Shown here: in pieces, positions 1 to 8,536 of the stretch | Numbering within the stretch: position 1 is the stretch's first letter | Layout of the letters: the number at the start of each line of letters is the position of its first letter | Assembly: GCA_017471765.1 (NCBI GenBank) | Contig: JAFURT010000023.1 | Location: 33,765 to 97,764 of the forward strand | DNA: 64,000 nucleotides | Direction of reading: 5' to 3' | DNA from: Clostridia bacterium | GTDB lineage: Bacteria; Bacillota; Clostridia; Oscillospirales; Acutalibacteraceae | Made by a program: the position numbers and the translations under genes | The notes under the pieces: model-generated | Told to the model about the DNA's origin: nothing | Database searches by the model: none | The model's input: only the letters and a program-made list of their open reading frames with translations

Positions 1-2
1 CT

Positions 3-698
3 ATCCATCACATGACCACCGCCGGCGAGGCTCTCAATCCCGAGGTGTTCAAGAAATTTAAGGAAGCTACCGGCCTGGAGATCATGGAGGGCTTCGGCCA
101 GACCGAGACCACCCTGGCCATCGCCAACCTGGTGGGAACCGCCCCCAAGATCGGCTCCATGGGTAAGGCGTCTCCCCAGTTTGACCTGGATATTGTGGAC
201 CCCGACGGCAACAGCGTTGCCACCGGTGAGGTGGGGGAGATCGTCATCCACACCGATAAGGATGTGCCCTGCGGCTTGTTCCGGGAGTACTATCTGGATG
301 ATGAAAAGACCACCGAAGCATGGCACGACGGACTGTACCATACCGGCGACACCGCCTGGCGTGACGAGGACGGCTATTTCTGGTACGTGGGCCGTGTGGA
401 CGATGTCATCAAGTCCTCCGGCTACCGCATCGGGCCCTTCGAGATCGAAAGCGTCATCATGGAGCTGCCCTATGTGCTGGAGTGTGGCGTGTCTGCCGCC
501 CCCGACGAGGTGCGTGGGCAGGTGGTGAAGGCCAGCATCGTGCTGACCAAGGGCACCCAGCCCACCGAGGAGCTCAAGAAAGAGATCCAGCAGTACGTCA
601 AGGCACACACCGCCCCCTACAAGTATCCTCGTATTGTGGTGTTCCGGGATAGCCTGCCCAAGACCATCAGCGGTAAAATTCAGCGCAATAAACTGTAA
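3..698 (+). CDS. acyl-CoA synthetase, C-terminal part (cut by window start)
   Basis: This is the last ~231 residues of an AMP-forming acyl-CoA synthetase; the reading frame runs in from outside the window. Visible are the acid-binding/adenylate motif EGFGQTETT, the hinge region around [15 protein letters not shown], and the C-terminal SGKIQRNKL, which carries the conserved catalytic lysine. The motifs fit the ACSM-like branch, which activates short, medium, branched or aromatic acids with ATP and CoA; the substrate is not readable from sequence. It is a close paralogue of the synthetase half of the next gene, with long stretches of identical protein from the hinge on. It ends just before a T-box promoter, so it belongs to a preceding transcription unit. 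Confidence 0.9.
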   Translation: MHHMTTAGEALNPEVFKKFKEATGLEIMEGFGQTETTLAIANLVGTAPKIGSMGKASPQFDLDIVDPDGNSVATGEVGEIVIHTDKDVPCGLFREYYLDDEKTTEAWHDGLYHTGDTAWRDEDGYFWYVGRVDDVIKSSGYRIGPFEIESVIMELPYVLECGVSAAPDEVRGQVVKASIVLTKGTQPTEELKKEIQQYVKAHTAPYKYPRIVVFRDSLPKTISGKIQRNKL

Positions 699-719
699 AA
701 ATTTGCATCCATAAAGGTA

Positions 720-748
720 TTGACAAACAGGCGTGTACGTGGTACAAT
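720..748 (+). promoter_or_regulatory. sigma-A promoter of the Val T-box operon
   Basis: A perfect -35 TTGACA (720-725) and a -10 TACAAT (743-748) are separated by 17 bases. The promoter lies 22 bases after the preceding stop codon and directly upstream of the T-box leader. Confidence 0.85.
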
Positions 749-754
749 ACAGTT

Positions 755-1045
755 CAAATTAATATAAAGGCGTTGACGAAGAGGGCCCTTTTCACAGCCT
801 CCCCAGAGAGATGGCGGCCGGTGCGAGCCATTGTGGCAGGGATTGGGTTTGTAGCTTCCGAGCCGGGAGAAAGAAAGCCGTAAGGTGAGTAGAGCCTCCC
901 CGTGATTGCTGCGTAAAGGCATAGGGGTTGCTTGACCCCGAGAGTGGTTATCTTCACAGATAGCAATTTGAGTGGTACCGCGGGTGCTGTAAGGAATTTA
1001 CGACACTCGTCTCAAAGTCATTACTTTGGGACGAGTGTCTTTTTC
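755..1045 (+). promoter_or_regulatory. T-box leader, probable tRNA-Val sensor
   Basis: This is a tRNA-binding leader that permits transcription when its tRNA is uncharged. The conserved T-box core (AGTGGTACCGCGG) is at 971-983. A terminator hairpin follows (stem arms 1002-1017 and 1024-1039, then a T run). Stem I shows AGAGAG and GGTGCGAG motifs near 810-840. The candidate specifier is GTA (851-853): it is followed by a purine and then CTTC, which can pair with GAAG at ~778-781 at the base of stem I. The TGGT in the core calls for a tRNA with discriminator base A, which fits tRNA-Val and argues against the overlapping TGT (Cys) reading. T-box identity is strong; the specifier is inferred. Confidence 0.88.
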
Positions 1046-1065
1046 GTCCCGGAACGGAGAATGAT

Positions 1066-3354
1066 ATGGAACAGATTACAGGACTTGATTATAAAATCAA
1101 GGAAATGGCCGGGCGCATCCGGGAACTGCGGGAGCTGGAAGGGCTTACAACCGAGGAAATGGCGAAAAAGACCGGCGTTTCTGTAACGGAATATCTGGCT
1201 TGTGAGTCGGGAGAGAGCGACCTGAACTTTGCGTTCATCTATCGCTGTGCCTTGGCACTGAATGTAAACGTCACCGATATTATCGAGGGTAACAGCCCTA
1301 AGCTGACCGGGTTTACGGTCACCCGTGCCGGTGCCGGACAGAAGGTGTCCCAGGCTCACGGCATGACCTACTACAACCTGGCCTATGCCTTCCAGAACCG
1401 TATCGCCGAGCCGCTGTATGTGCGCAGTGTGTATGACGAGGCCGCCCAGCAGCGGGATATCGAGCTGACCACCCACGCCGGCCAGGAGTGCGACCTGATC
1501 ATCGAGGGCAACCTGATGGTGCAGATCGGTGAACACCGGGAGGTGCTGGGCCCCGGCGACAGCATCTATTTCGACTCCGACACCCCCCACGGCATGATTG
1601 CCGTCGGCGGCCGGGACTGCGTGTTCTACGCCATCGTGCTCAACCCCACCGGCGAGCCCATCCCCGAGCTGTCCCCGGCCAAGACCATCCGGGAACGGCC
1701 GGCGGTGGTACGGGACGACAAGGAGCGCATCTACAAGCAGTATATCGATGTGGAGGAGGACGAAAACGGCACCCCCACCTCCATCAAATTTAAGAATATT
1801 GAGAATTTCAACTTCGCCTTTGACCTGGTGGATGAGCTGGCAGAGTGGCAACCGGAAAAACTGGCGATGCTACATATCAGCCGGGACCACATGGAGCGCC
1901 GCTTCACCTTCAAGGACATGAAGAAGGCCTCCAATCAGTGTGCTAACTACTTCAAATCCCTGGGCATCAAGAAGGGCGACCGGGTGATGCTGATCCTCAA
2001 GCGGCACTACCAGTTCTGGTTTGCTATGCTGGGTCTCAACAAGCTGGGCGCCGTGGCGATTCCTGCCCCCAACCAGCTGTTGGAGCATGATCTGGAGTAC
2101 CGGTTCCAGGCGGCCGGCGTGACGGCGGTGCTGTGTACCGCCGATGGGGATGTGGCCCATCAGGTGGAGCTGGCGGCGGCAAAATGCCCCGGCTTACAGC
2201 ATAGGCTGATTGTGAACGGCACCCGGGAGGGCTGGCGTAGCTTCGATGAGGAGTACACCCTGTACTCCACCCACTATAATCGCACGGAGGATTCTCCCGG
2301 CGGTGATGACTTGATGCTGATGTTCTTCACCTCCGGCACCACCGGCTATCCCAAGATTGCCGCTCATAATTATAAGTATGCACTGGGGCACTTCCACACC
2401 GCCCGCTACTGGCATAATGTGGACCCGGATGGCCTGCATTTCACTATCTCCGACACCGGCTGGGCCAAGGCCATGTGGGGCAAGCTGTACGGCCAGTGGC
2501 TGTGCGAGGCGGCCACCTTTGTGTACGATTTTGACCGATTCGATGCGGCGGATATCCTGCCCATGTTTGCTAAGTACAAGATCACCACCTTCTGTGCGCC
2601 GCCCACCATGCTACGCATGATGATCAAGCAGGATATTTCTAAATACGATTTCTCCTCTGTCAAGCACATGACCACCGCCGGTGAGGCTCTCAACCCCGAG
2701 GTCTACCGGCAATTTGAGAAGGCTACCGGCCTGCAGATCATCGAGGGCTTCGGCCAGACCGAAAGCACCATGATTATCGGCAATATGGTAGGTGCCGGTC
2801 ATAAGATCGGCTCTATGGGCAAGCCGGCACCCATCTACGATGTGGAGATTGTGGATCCCGACGGCAATCCTGTTCCCGCCGGTGAGACCGGTGAGATTGT
2901 GGTGCGTGTGGCGGACGGCGCCCCCTGTGGCTTGTTCACCGGTTACTATAACGCCCCCGAAAAGACCGCCGAGGTATGGCGCGACGGTTACTATCACACC
3001 GGCGATACCGCCTGGCGTGACGAGGATGGATTCTTCTGGTATGTGGGCCGTGTGGACGATGTCATCAAGTCTTCCGGTTACCGCATCGGGCCCTTCGAGA
3101 TCGAGAGCGTCATCATGGAACTGCCCTACGTGCTGGAGTGCGGTGTGTCTGCTGCCCCCGACGAGGTGCGTGGCCAGGTGGTGAAGGCCAGCATTGTGCT
3201 GGTGCCCGGCGCCGAGGGGACAGAGGAACTGAAAAAGGAGATCCAGAACTACGTCAAGGAGCATACGGCGCCCTACAAGTATCCCCGTATTGTGGTGTTC
3301 AAGGATAGCCTGCCCAAGACGGTCAGCGGCAAGATCCAGCGCAACAAGCTGTAA
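1066..3354 (+). CDS. HTH-cupin regulator fused to acyl-CoA synthetase
   Basis: The 762-residue protein has three parts. Residues ~14-75 are an XRE-type helix-turn-helix. Residues ~100-195 are a cupin (GPGDSIYFDSDTPHGM) of the kind found in XRE-cupin regulators. Residues ~225-762 are an AMP-forming acyl-CoA synthetase, with the P-loop TSGTTGYPK at 422-430, EGFGQTES and the catalytic lysine at ~756. The synthetase would activate a carboxylic acid with ATP and CoA; its branch and the neighbouring branched-chain genes suggest a branched short-chain acid. The N-terminal part suggests DNA binding with small-molecule sensing. It is the first gene after the Val T-box, 12 bases ahead of the ATPase gene. 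The start ATG lies 14 bases after GGAACGGAG. Fusion of regulator and enzyme is seen directly; its function is inference. Confidence 0.9.
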   Translation: MEQITGLDYKIKEMAGRIRELRELEGLTTEEMAKKTGVSVTEYLACESGESDLNFAFIYRCALALNVNVTDIIEGNSPKLTGFTVTRAGAGQKVSQAHGMTYYNLAYAFQNRIAEPLYVRSVYDEAAQQRDIELTTHAGQECDLIIEGNLMVQIGEHREVLGPGDSIYFDSDTPHGMIAVGGRDCVFYAIVLNPTGEPIPELSPAKTIRERPAVVRDDKERIYKQYIDVEEDENGTPTSIKFKNIENFNFAFDLVDELAEWQPEKLAMLHISRDHMERRFTFKDMKKASNQCANYFKSLGIKKGDRVMLILKRHYQFWFAMLGLNKLGAVAIPAPNQLLEHDLEYRFQAAGVTAVLCTADGDVAHQVELAAAKCPGLQHRLIVNGTREGWRSFDEEYTLYSTHYNRTEDSPGGDDLMLMFFTSGTTGYPKIAAHNYKYALGHFHTARYWHNVDPDGLHFTISDTGWAKAMWGKLYGQWLCEAATFVYDFDRFDAADILPMFAKYKITTFCAPPTMLRMMIKQDISKYDFSSVKHMTTAGEALNPEVYRQFEKATGLQIIEGFGQTESTMIIGNMVGAGHKIGSMGKPAPIYDVEIVDPDGNPVPAGETGEIVVRVADGAPCGLFTGYYNAPEKTAEVWRDGYYHTGDTAWRDEDGFFWYVGRVDDVIKSSGYRIGPFEIESVIMELPYVLECGVSAAPDEVRGQVVKASIVLVPGAEGTEELKKEIQNYVKEHTAPYKYPRIVVFKDSLPKTVSGKIQRNKL

Positions 3355-3366
3355 GGCGGTGGATAT

Positions 3367-4032
3367 ATGCATGAGAAACGTTTAACCATCCTGTGTGGCC
3401 ACTATGGCACCGGTAAGACCAATGTTGCGGTCAACCTGGCTCTGTCCATGCGGCAGCAGGGACAGCCGGTGACGGTGGCTGACCTGGATATCGTTAATCC
3501 CTATTTCCGCACTATGGACAGTGCAGATGCTTTTGAGCACGCCGGTATCCGGCTCATCTGCTCCCGGTTTGCCAACAGCAATGTAGACATTCCGTCCCTG
3601 CCTCCTGACCTGTACGCCATCACCGACGATAAACAGACCCGGATGGTGCTGGACATCGGCGGAGACGACAGCGGCGCCACCGTGCTGGGGCGGCTGGCCC
3701 CGGCTATATTGGCGGAGGACAGCTTCGAGATGTGGATGGTGGTCAACCAGTACCGCCCCCTGACCCGGGATGTGCCTTCCACCATCGAGGTGATGGAGGA
3801 GATTGCCGCCGCGGCAGGGCTTCCCTTTACCGGCGTGGTGAACAATTCCAATCTGGGGGAGGAGACCACCGCCGCCCATGTGCTGGCCACAGTGGACTAT
3901 GCCGAGGCGGTTGCTAAGGCCGCCGGCGTGCCGGTGGTGCTGACCACCGCAGATGTGGGGCTGACACCGGAACTTACAGGGAAAGTACCTAACCTGTTCC
4001 CCCTGGAACTGCAAAAAAACAAGCCGTTTTAA
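3367..4032 (+). CDS. P-loop ATPase, ParA/MinD-like, in the oxidoreductase operon
   Basis: A 221-residue cytoplasmic nucleotide-binding protein. The Walker A motif GHYGTGKTN is at residues 11-19, followed by a switch-like VADLDIVNPYFRT segment and a Walker B-like MVLDIGGDD. The fold resembles SIMIBI-class ATPases (ParA, MinD, CooC, cobyrinate-synthase-like). Such proteins position other proteins or insert metals and clusters into enzymes. Its place between the synthetase and the ferredoxin subunit suggests help in maturing or supplying the oxidoreductase, but nothing in the sequence proves this. It has no transmembrane segment. Confidence 0.75.
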   Translation: MHEKRLTILCGHYGTGKTNVAVNLALSMRQQGQPVTVADLDIVNPYFRTMDSADAFEHAGIRLICSRFANSNVDIPSLPPDLYAITDDKQTRMVLDIGGDDSGATVLGRLAPAILAEDSFEMWMVVNQYRPLTRDVPSTIEVMEEIAAAAGLPFTGVVNNSNLGEETTAAHVLATVDYAEAVAKAAGVPVVLTTADVGLTPELTGKVPNLFPLELQKNKPF

Positions 4033-4060
4033 GAATTTTACATAGAATGAGGGTATGAAC

Positions 4061-4267
4061 ATGGCAAAACTGACATTCAAGACCGACCGTTGTAAGGGCT
4101 GTGGGCTGTGCGTAAATGCCTGCCCTAAGAAGCTGTTGCAGCTGGCTCCGGACAAGATCAACAAAAAGGGACACCATCCGGCGGAGATCACCGACCAGGA
4201 TGCTTGCGTGGGCTGTGCCGCCTGTGCAATGATGTGCCCCGACTGCGTAATCAAGGTGGAAAGGTGA
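4061..4267 (+). CDS. vorD/korD: 2-oxoacid:ferredoxin oxidoreductase, ferredoxin (delta) subunit
   Basis: A 68-residue protein with two 4Fe-4S binding motifs, CKGCGLCVNACP near the start and CVGCAACAMMCP near the end. It carries electrons between the thiamine-diphosphate site of the complex and external ferredoxin. The start at 4061 is chosen because GAGGG lies 8 bases upstream; the ATG at 4055 is too close to it. The next gene's GTG/ATG starts lie at or just past its stop codon. Confidence 0.9.
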   Translation: MAKLTFKTDRCKGCGLCVNACPKKLLQLAPDKINKKGHHPAEITDQDACVGCAACAMMCPDCVIKVER

Positions 4268-4276
4268 GTGAACAGT

Positions 4277-5344
4277 ATGGCTGAAAAGGTTTTGATGAAG
4301 GGCAATGAAGCGATTGCCGAGGCGGCCATCTGTGCCGGTTGCCGCCATTATTTCGGTTATCCCATCACCCCCCAGACGGAGATCGCCGCCTATATGGCCA
4401 AGAAGATGCCGAAGATCGGCGGTTGCTTCCTGCAGGCGGAGAGTGAGGTTGCCGCTATCAACATGGTGTATGGCGTCGCCGCCACCGGCAAGCGGGTGAT
4501 GACCTCCTCCTCCAGCCCCGGAATTTCCCTGAAGGCAGAGGGCCTGTCCTATATGGCCGGTGCCGACCTGCCGGCGCTGATCGTCAATGTTCAGCGTGGT
4601 GGCCCGGGCCTGGGCGGTATCCAGCCCAGCCAGTCCGACTACTTCCAGGCTACTCGTGGCGGCGGTCACGGCGATTACCGGATGCTGGTGCTGGCTCCGG
4701 CTTCTGTGCAGGAGATGGCCTCTCTGACTGTAAAGGGCTTTGACTTGGCAGACAAATATCGCATGACGGCCATGATTTTGGCAGACGGCACCATGGGGCA
4801 GATGATGGAGCCGGTGTCTCTGGAGTTCCCGGAGGCCGAAAAGGTGGAGAAGCCCTGGGCGACCACCGGTACCGATATGGCTCGCCCCCACAACATCGTC
4901 AATTCTCTGTTCCTCCAGCCGGACGAGCTGGAGCGTGTCAACTTCGAGCGGTATGAGCGCTACGCCTATATCGAGGCGAACGAGACCATGTACGAGGAGT
5001 ACCTGATGGAGGATGCGGAGATCTGCGTCGCCGCCTTCGGTATCGCCTCCCGTGTGGCTAAGAATGCCATCAACGAGGCACGCAAGCAGGGTATCAAGGT
5101 GGGTATGATCCGTCCCATTACCCTGTGGCCCTTCCCGGTGGCTCCCTTTGCGGCGGCCGCTGACAAGGTCAAGAGCTTCATCTCGGTGGAGCTGTCTATG
5201 GGCCAGATGATCGAGGATATTAAGCTGGCCACATCCTGCAAGAAGCCGGTTACCCTGTGTAACCGTGCGGGCGGTATCATTCCGTCCCCGGAGCAGGTGT
5301 TGGAGGCTATTCAGAATGCGGCAAAGAACGGAGGTGCCGAATAA
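4277..5344 (+). CDS. vorB/korA: 2-oxoacid:ferredoxin oxidoreductase, alpha subunit
   Basis: This 355-residue subunit begins with [27 protein letters not shown] (cited in part), the signature of KorA/VorB alpha subunits, and carries the CoA- and pyrimidine-binding halves of the enzyme. With the beta, gamma and ferredoxin subunits it interconverts a 2-oxoacid plus CoA with an acyl-CoA, CO2 and reduced ferredoxin. Subunit lengths and gene order fit both 2-oxoglutarate (KOR) and 3-methyl-2-oxobutanoate (VOR) enzymes; the ilvE neighbour and Val T-box favour VOR. The ATG at 4277 is preferred over the GTG at 4268 because AGGTGAG is 8 bases upstream. Its last base overlaps the beta-subunit start. Confidence 0.88.
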   Translation: MAEKVLMKGNEAIAEAAICAGCRHYFGYPITPQTEIAAYMAKKMPKIGGCFLQAESEVAAINMVYGVAATGKRVMTSSSSPGISLKAEGLSYMAGADLPALIVNVQRGGPGLGGIQPSQSDYFQATRGGGHGDYRMLVLAPASVQEMASLTVKGFDLADKYRMTAMILADGTMGQMMEPVSLEFPEAEKVEKPWATTGTDMARPHNIVNSLFLQPDELERVNFERYERYAYIEANETMYEEYLMEDAEICVAAFGIASRVAKNAINEARKQGIKVGMIRPITLWPFPVAPFAAAADKVKSFISVELSMGQMIEDIKLATSCKKPVTLCNRAGGIIPSPEQVLEAIQNAAKNGGAE

Positions 5345-6102
5345 TGGCTGTTGTATTTGATAAACCCCATGCCTTGGCAGATATGCCGATGCACTATTGC
5401 CCCGGTTGTACCCACGGCATCATCCACCGTCTGGTGGCGGAGGTCATTGACGAGCTGGGCATTGAGGGCCGTACCATCGGTATTGCACCGGTTGGTTGTT
5501 CGGTTATGGCGTACGACTACTTCAACTGCGATATGATCGAGGCCGCCCACGGCCGTGCCCCGGCGGTGGCCACCGGTGTCAAGCGTGCCGACCCCGACAA
5601 GCATGTTGTCTTTACCTATCAGGGTGACGGCGACCTGGCTTCTATTGGTATGGCGGAGACGGTGCACGCCGCCGCCCGCAACGAGAACATCACCGTGATT
5701 TTCGTCAACAACGCCATCTACGGTATGACCGGCGGTCAGATGGCGCCTACCTCTCTGCCGGGGCAGGTCACCCAGACCTCTCCCTACGGCCGGGATACTA
5801 AGCACTGCGGCTTCCCCATCCGGGTGTGCGAGATGCTGTCCGAGCTGGAGGGCCCCGAGTACCTGGAGCGTGTCACCGTCAACAGCGTGGCCAACATCCG
5901 CAAGGCGAAAAAGGCCATCAAAAAGGCTTTCCAGAACCAGCTGGACGGCAAGGGCTTCTCGCTGGTGGAGGTAGTGTCTACCTGTCCCACCAATTGGGGC
6001 ATGACGCCGCAGGATGCCCTCAAGTGGCTGGAGGAGAATATGCTGCCCTACTATCCGCTGGGCGTGTATAAGGACAGAAGCGCAGAGGAGGGTGACAAAT
6101 GA
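5344..6102 (+). CDS. vorA/korB: 2-oxoacid:ferredoxin oxidoreductase, beta subunit
   Basis: A 252-residue thiamine-diphosphate-binding subunit. CPGCTHGI near residue 17, the cofactor motif [11 protein letters not shown] and the following [17 protein letters not shown] are all present; these are conserved in KorB/VorA/PorB proteins. It works with the alpha subunit in the cleavage or reductive carboxylation step. Gene order D-alpha-beta-gamma without gaps (overlaps of one base before and four bases after) indicates translational coupling in equal amounts. Confidence 0.9.
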   Translation: MAVVFDKPHALADMPMHYCPGCTHGIIHRLVAEVIDELGIEGRTIGIAPVGCSVMAYDYFNCDMIEAAHGRAPAVATGVKRADPDKHVVFTYQGDGDLASIGMAETVHAAARNENITVIFVNNAIYGMTGGQMAPTSLPGQVTQTSPYGRDTKHCGFPIRVCEMLSELEGPEYLERVTVNSVANIRKAKKAIKKAFQNQLDGKGFSLVEVVSTCPTNWGMTPQDALKWLEENMLPYYPLGVYKDRSAEEGDK

Positions 6103-6635
6103 GCCAGACACAGTTTTTGTTTTCCGGTTTCGGCGGCCAGGGCATCCTGTTCGCCGGTAAGTTCCTGGCCTATAAGGGGCTGATGGAGGACCGGCAGGTC
6201 AGTTGGCTTCCTTCCTACGGCCCGGAGATGCGTGGCGGTACCGCCAGCTGTAGCGTTATCCTCAGCGACGAGCCGGTGGGCTCGCCTATCGTCACCCGGC
6301 CGGACGTGCTGGTGGCGATGAACCTGCCCTCTTTGGATAAGTACGAGGATGCGGTGGCACCCGGCGGCATCATTTTCGCCGATTCCACCCTCATTGAGCG
6401 TAAGGTCAACCGCACCGATGTGACCACCTATTACATCCCTGCCACCAAGTTGGCCGGTGACAACGGCATCCCTACCCTGGCCAACATGATCATCGTCGGC
6501 AAGCTGCTGGCGGTGCTGGGCGAGTACAAGACCGAGGCTATCGAGACGACGCTGGGCAAGGTCATCTCTGCCCGCAAGGCCGCCATGCTGGAGGCCAACT
6601 ACAAGGCACTGCAGATCGGTGCCGATTTTGAGTAA
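6099..6635 (+). CDS. vorC/korC: 2-oxoacid:ferredoxin oxidoreductase, gamma subunit
   Basis: A 178-residue gamma subunit with the family opening [17 protein letters not shown] and the downstream [14 protein letters not shown] motif. It completes the four-subunit complex. The start overlaps the beta stop by four bases, and the gene ends 12 bases before the aminotransferase ATG, so all five genes probably share one message. Confidence 0.92.
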   Translation: MSQTQFLFSGFGGQGILFAGKFLAYKGLMEDRQVSWLPSYGPEMRGGTASCSVILSDEPVGSPIVTRPDVLVAMNLPSLDKYEDAVAPGGIIFADSTLIERKVNRTDVTTYYIPATKLAGDNGIPTLANMIIVGKLLAVLGEYKTEAIETTLGKVISARKAAMLEANYKALQIGADFE

Positions 6636-6647
6636 GGAGTGACAGAT

Positions 6648-7709
6648 ATGCAGATTTCTGTGACCAAGACCACTGCGCCGAAAGAAAAACCGGCCAGCGA
6701 TATTCTGGGCTTCGGTAAGTACTTTACCGACCACATGTTTATGATGGACTATTCCGCCGGCGAGGGCTGGCACAATGCCCGCATCGTGCCCTTCGGCCCC
6801 ATCGCCCTGCATCCGGCCTCTACGGTGCTGCACTACGGCTCCGAGATTTTTGAGGGCATGAAGGCGTACCGCCGTGCAGACGGACAGGTGCAGTTGTTCC
6901 GCCCGCTGGAGAACATCCGCCGTATGAACCGGTCTGCCGAGCGTATGTGCCTGCCGCCCATCCCGGAGGATGTGGCGCTGGAGACGCTGACGGAGTTTGT
7001 GCGGATGGAGCAGGAGTGGACTCCCTCTGCCCCCGGCACCTCCCTGTACCTGCGTCCCTTTATGTTCGGTAACGACGAGACGCTGGGCGTGCACGCCGTG
7101 CACAACGCCACCTATGTTATTATTGCCTCCCCTGTGGGTAGCTACTACAAGGAGGGCATCAACCCGGTTAAGATCATGATCGAGACCGAGGATGTCCGTG
7201 CCGTCCGTGGCGGTACGGGTGAAGCCAAGTGCGGCGGTAACTACGCCGCCTCCAACCGGGCTGGTCAGCGTGCAGAGCAGCAGGGCTATTCCCAGGTGCT
7301 GTGGCTGGACGGCGTGGAGCGCAAGTACATCGAAGAAGTGGGCGCTATGAACGTCATGTTCAAGATTGCCGGCGAGGTGGTCACCCCCATGCTGGCGGGC
7401 TCCATCCTGCCCGGCATCACCCGCAAGTCCATCCTGGAGGTGCTGAAAGCGGAGGGTATCCCTGTCTGCGAGCGCCGCATCAGCATGGATGAGCTGGCCG
7501 AGGCCATGGAGAACGGCACGTTGGAAGAGGCGTGGGGCTGTGGCACCGCCGCGGTGGTGTCTCCCATTGGCGAGCTGAACTACAACGGCAAGAAGTACGC
7601 CGTCAACGGCGGCCAGATCGGCCCCGTGACCCAGCACCTGTACGATACCCTCACCGGTATCCAGTGGGGCAAGATCGAGGACACCTACGGCTGGACGATG
7701 GAGCTGTAA
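6648..7709 (+). CDS. ilvE: branched-chain amino acid aminotransferase
   Basis: A 353-residue fold-type IV PLP enzyme. The PLP lysine lies in GTGEAKCGGNYA at about residue 194, followed by the cofactor motif EEVGAMNVMF. It interconverts valine, leucine and isoleucine with their 2-oxoacids using glutamate/2-oxoglutarate. AAGGAG lies 8 bases before the ATG at 6648, which is why it was chosen over the upstream GTG that overlaps this site. It is the last gene of the Val T-box operon: the oxidoreductase would make the 2-oxoacid and this enzyme would convert it to the amino acid. A strong terminator follows at once. Confidence 0.93.
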   Translation: MQISVTKTTAPKEKPASDILGFGKYFTDHMFMMDYSAGEGWHNARIVPFGPIALHPASTVLHYGSEIFEGMKAYRRADGQVQLFRPLENIRRMNRSAERMCLPPIPEDVALETLTEFVRMEQEWTPSAPGTSLYLRPFMFGNDETLGVHAVHNATYVIIASPVGSYYKEGINPVKIMIETEDVRAVRGGTGEAKCGGNYAASNRAGQRAEQQGYSQVLWLDGVERKYIEEVGAMNVMFKIAGEVVTPMLAGSILPGITRKSILEVLKAEGIPVCERRISMDELAEAMENGTLEEAWGCGTAAVVSPIGELNYNGKKYAVNGGQIGPVTQHLYDTLTGIQWGKIEDTYGWTMEL

Positions 7710-7716
7710 TAGAGAG

Positions 7717-7753
7717 AAAGGCTCACAAGGCAGTTGCCTTGTGAGCCTTTTTG
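7717..7753 (+). terminator. terminator of the Val T-box operon
   Basis: A 16-base-pair hairpin (AAAGGCTCACAAGGCA pairing with its complement across a two-base loop) is followed by a run of T, eight bases after the ilvE stop. Confidence 0.92.
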
Positions 7754-7768
7754 CATCGTGGGATAGAG

Positions 7769-7880
7769 CCAAGGCTCCCCCTTTTGAGGGTGTTTTTTCG
7801 CACCGATATTCTGCGTGGATAACTCCCTCCGTCATTTGCTACGCAAATGCCACCTCCCTCGAAGTGGGAGGCTTATGGAG
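7769..7880. repeat. intergenic hairpin repeat
   Basis: Noncoding DNA with several small palindromes: CATTTGC-TAC-GCAAATG (7833-7849) and CTCCC...GGGAG around 7854-7870. It has the look of the high-copy intergenic repeats of gut Clostridia (CCTCCC...GGGAGG hairpins plus a GCGTAGCAAATG-type stem). A related shorter piece is at 19291-19321. No gene is visible in it. Confidence 0.55.
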
Positions 7881-7905
7881 AGTACAGTTGTAATTGAGCG
7901 TAAAA

Positions 7906-7941
7906 GAGACCCCGTGACGCTTATTGCGTCACGGGGTCGAT
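7906..7941 (-). terminator. terminator after the 7958-8464 gene
   Basis: Stem GACCCCGTGACGC (7908-7920), loop TTATT, and the complementary arm 7926-7938. On the minus strand it is followed by a short T-rich stretch. It sits 16 bases after the stop of the minus-strand gene. Confidence 0.8.
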
Positions 7942-7957
7942 TTGTTAGGTTAGGTGC

Positions 7958-8464
7958 CTAATTTTGAGACTTCAAATCATCATACAATTTCTCATAGAAA
8001 GCGATCAACCGCTGATTGGTTGTTTCTCTGCACCGCACAATATCGGCAATGGCTTTGGTTTGCTCTTGAGTTCCCACATCACCGGGGCCGGTGGATCTGA
8101 TTTTGCTAATGATATCGATAGCCTCGTGTATATGGGAAGTGTCATTGGCAATCTCTTCGATCTTCCCCAGCACGTACTCCATCGTTAGGACAGGTTGTTC
8201 GGTCGCAGTGGCCTCAACGACTGTCTGCTCAGTCGCAGTAGCCTCGGTGACTTCCTCGGGAACATGGGTGTTAACGGTTTTATTTTCTGACATAATAGTA
8301 TCCTCCAATTCTGTATGTGGAGGGCACGCAAGGCATATTTTGTTGTCATCTATGAAGCGTGCCCTGCCGTTTTTTACAAGACCTTTTGCCCGTTTCGGGT
8401 AGGTCGCCTCATATTCGTTTCCCTGTTCATCTACAACAATGATGTTTTTTTCGATGGGTGTCAT
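7958..8464 (-). CDS. conserved unknown protein with Thr/Glu-rich linker
   Basis: About 168 residues from ATG 8464. The N-terminal ~45 residues (EYEATYPKRAKGLVKNGRARF, cited in part) form a compact basic segment that may bind nucleic acid. An acidic, threonine-rich low-complexity linker follows (TEATATEQ repeated), then a helical C-terminal segment that is probably a coiled coil (IEEIANDTSHIHEAIDII...). No enzyme motif is recognised. The frame is open to GTG 8530, but that lies at the predicted transcription start; AAAGGGG abuts the ATG at 8464, so the exact start is unsure. It is a single-gene unit with its own promoter and terminator. Confidence 0.6.
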   Translation of the reverse strand: MTPIEKNIIVVDEQGNEYEATYPKRAKGLVKNGRARFIDDNKICLACPPHTELEDTIMSENKTVNTHVPEEVTEATATEQTVVEATATEQPVLTMEYVLGKIEEIANDTSHIHEAIDIISKIRSTGPGDVGTQEQTKAIADIVRCRETTNQRLIAFYEKLYDDLKSQN

Positions 8465-8536
8465 CCCCTTTGCTGTAAATATTCGGTTTAGTGAGTCTGT
8501 TTTTTTGTTATGGGTGCCGTCCCCACTCACGATTTT

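Noticed and set aside
1021-1851. Long open frames on the opposite strand of GC-rich genes (here and at 10553-13603, 6051-7835 and 17443-18897)
   Set aside because: They are mirror frames of clearly recognised genes, contain low-complexity His/Gly/Leu-rich protein and lack SD sites and family motifs.
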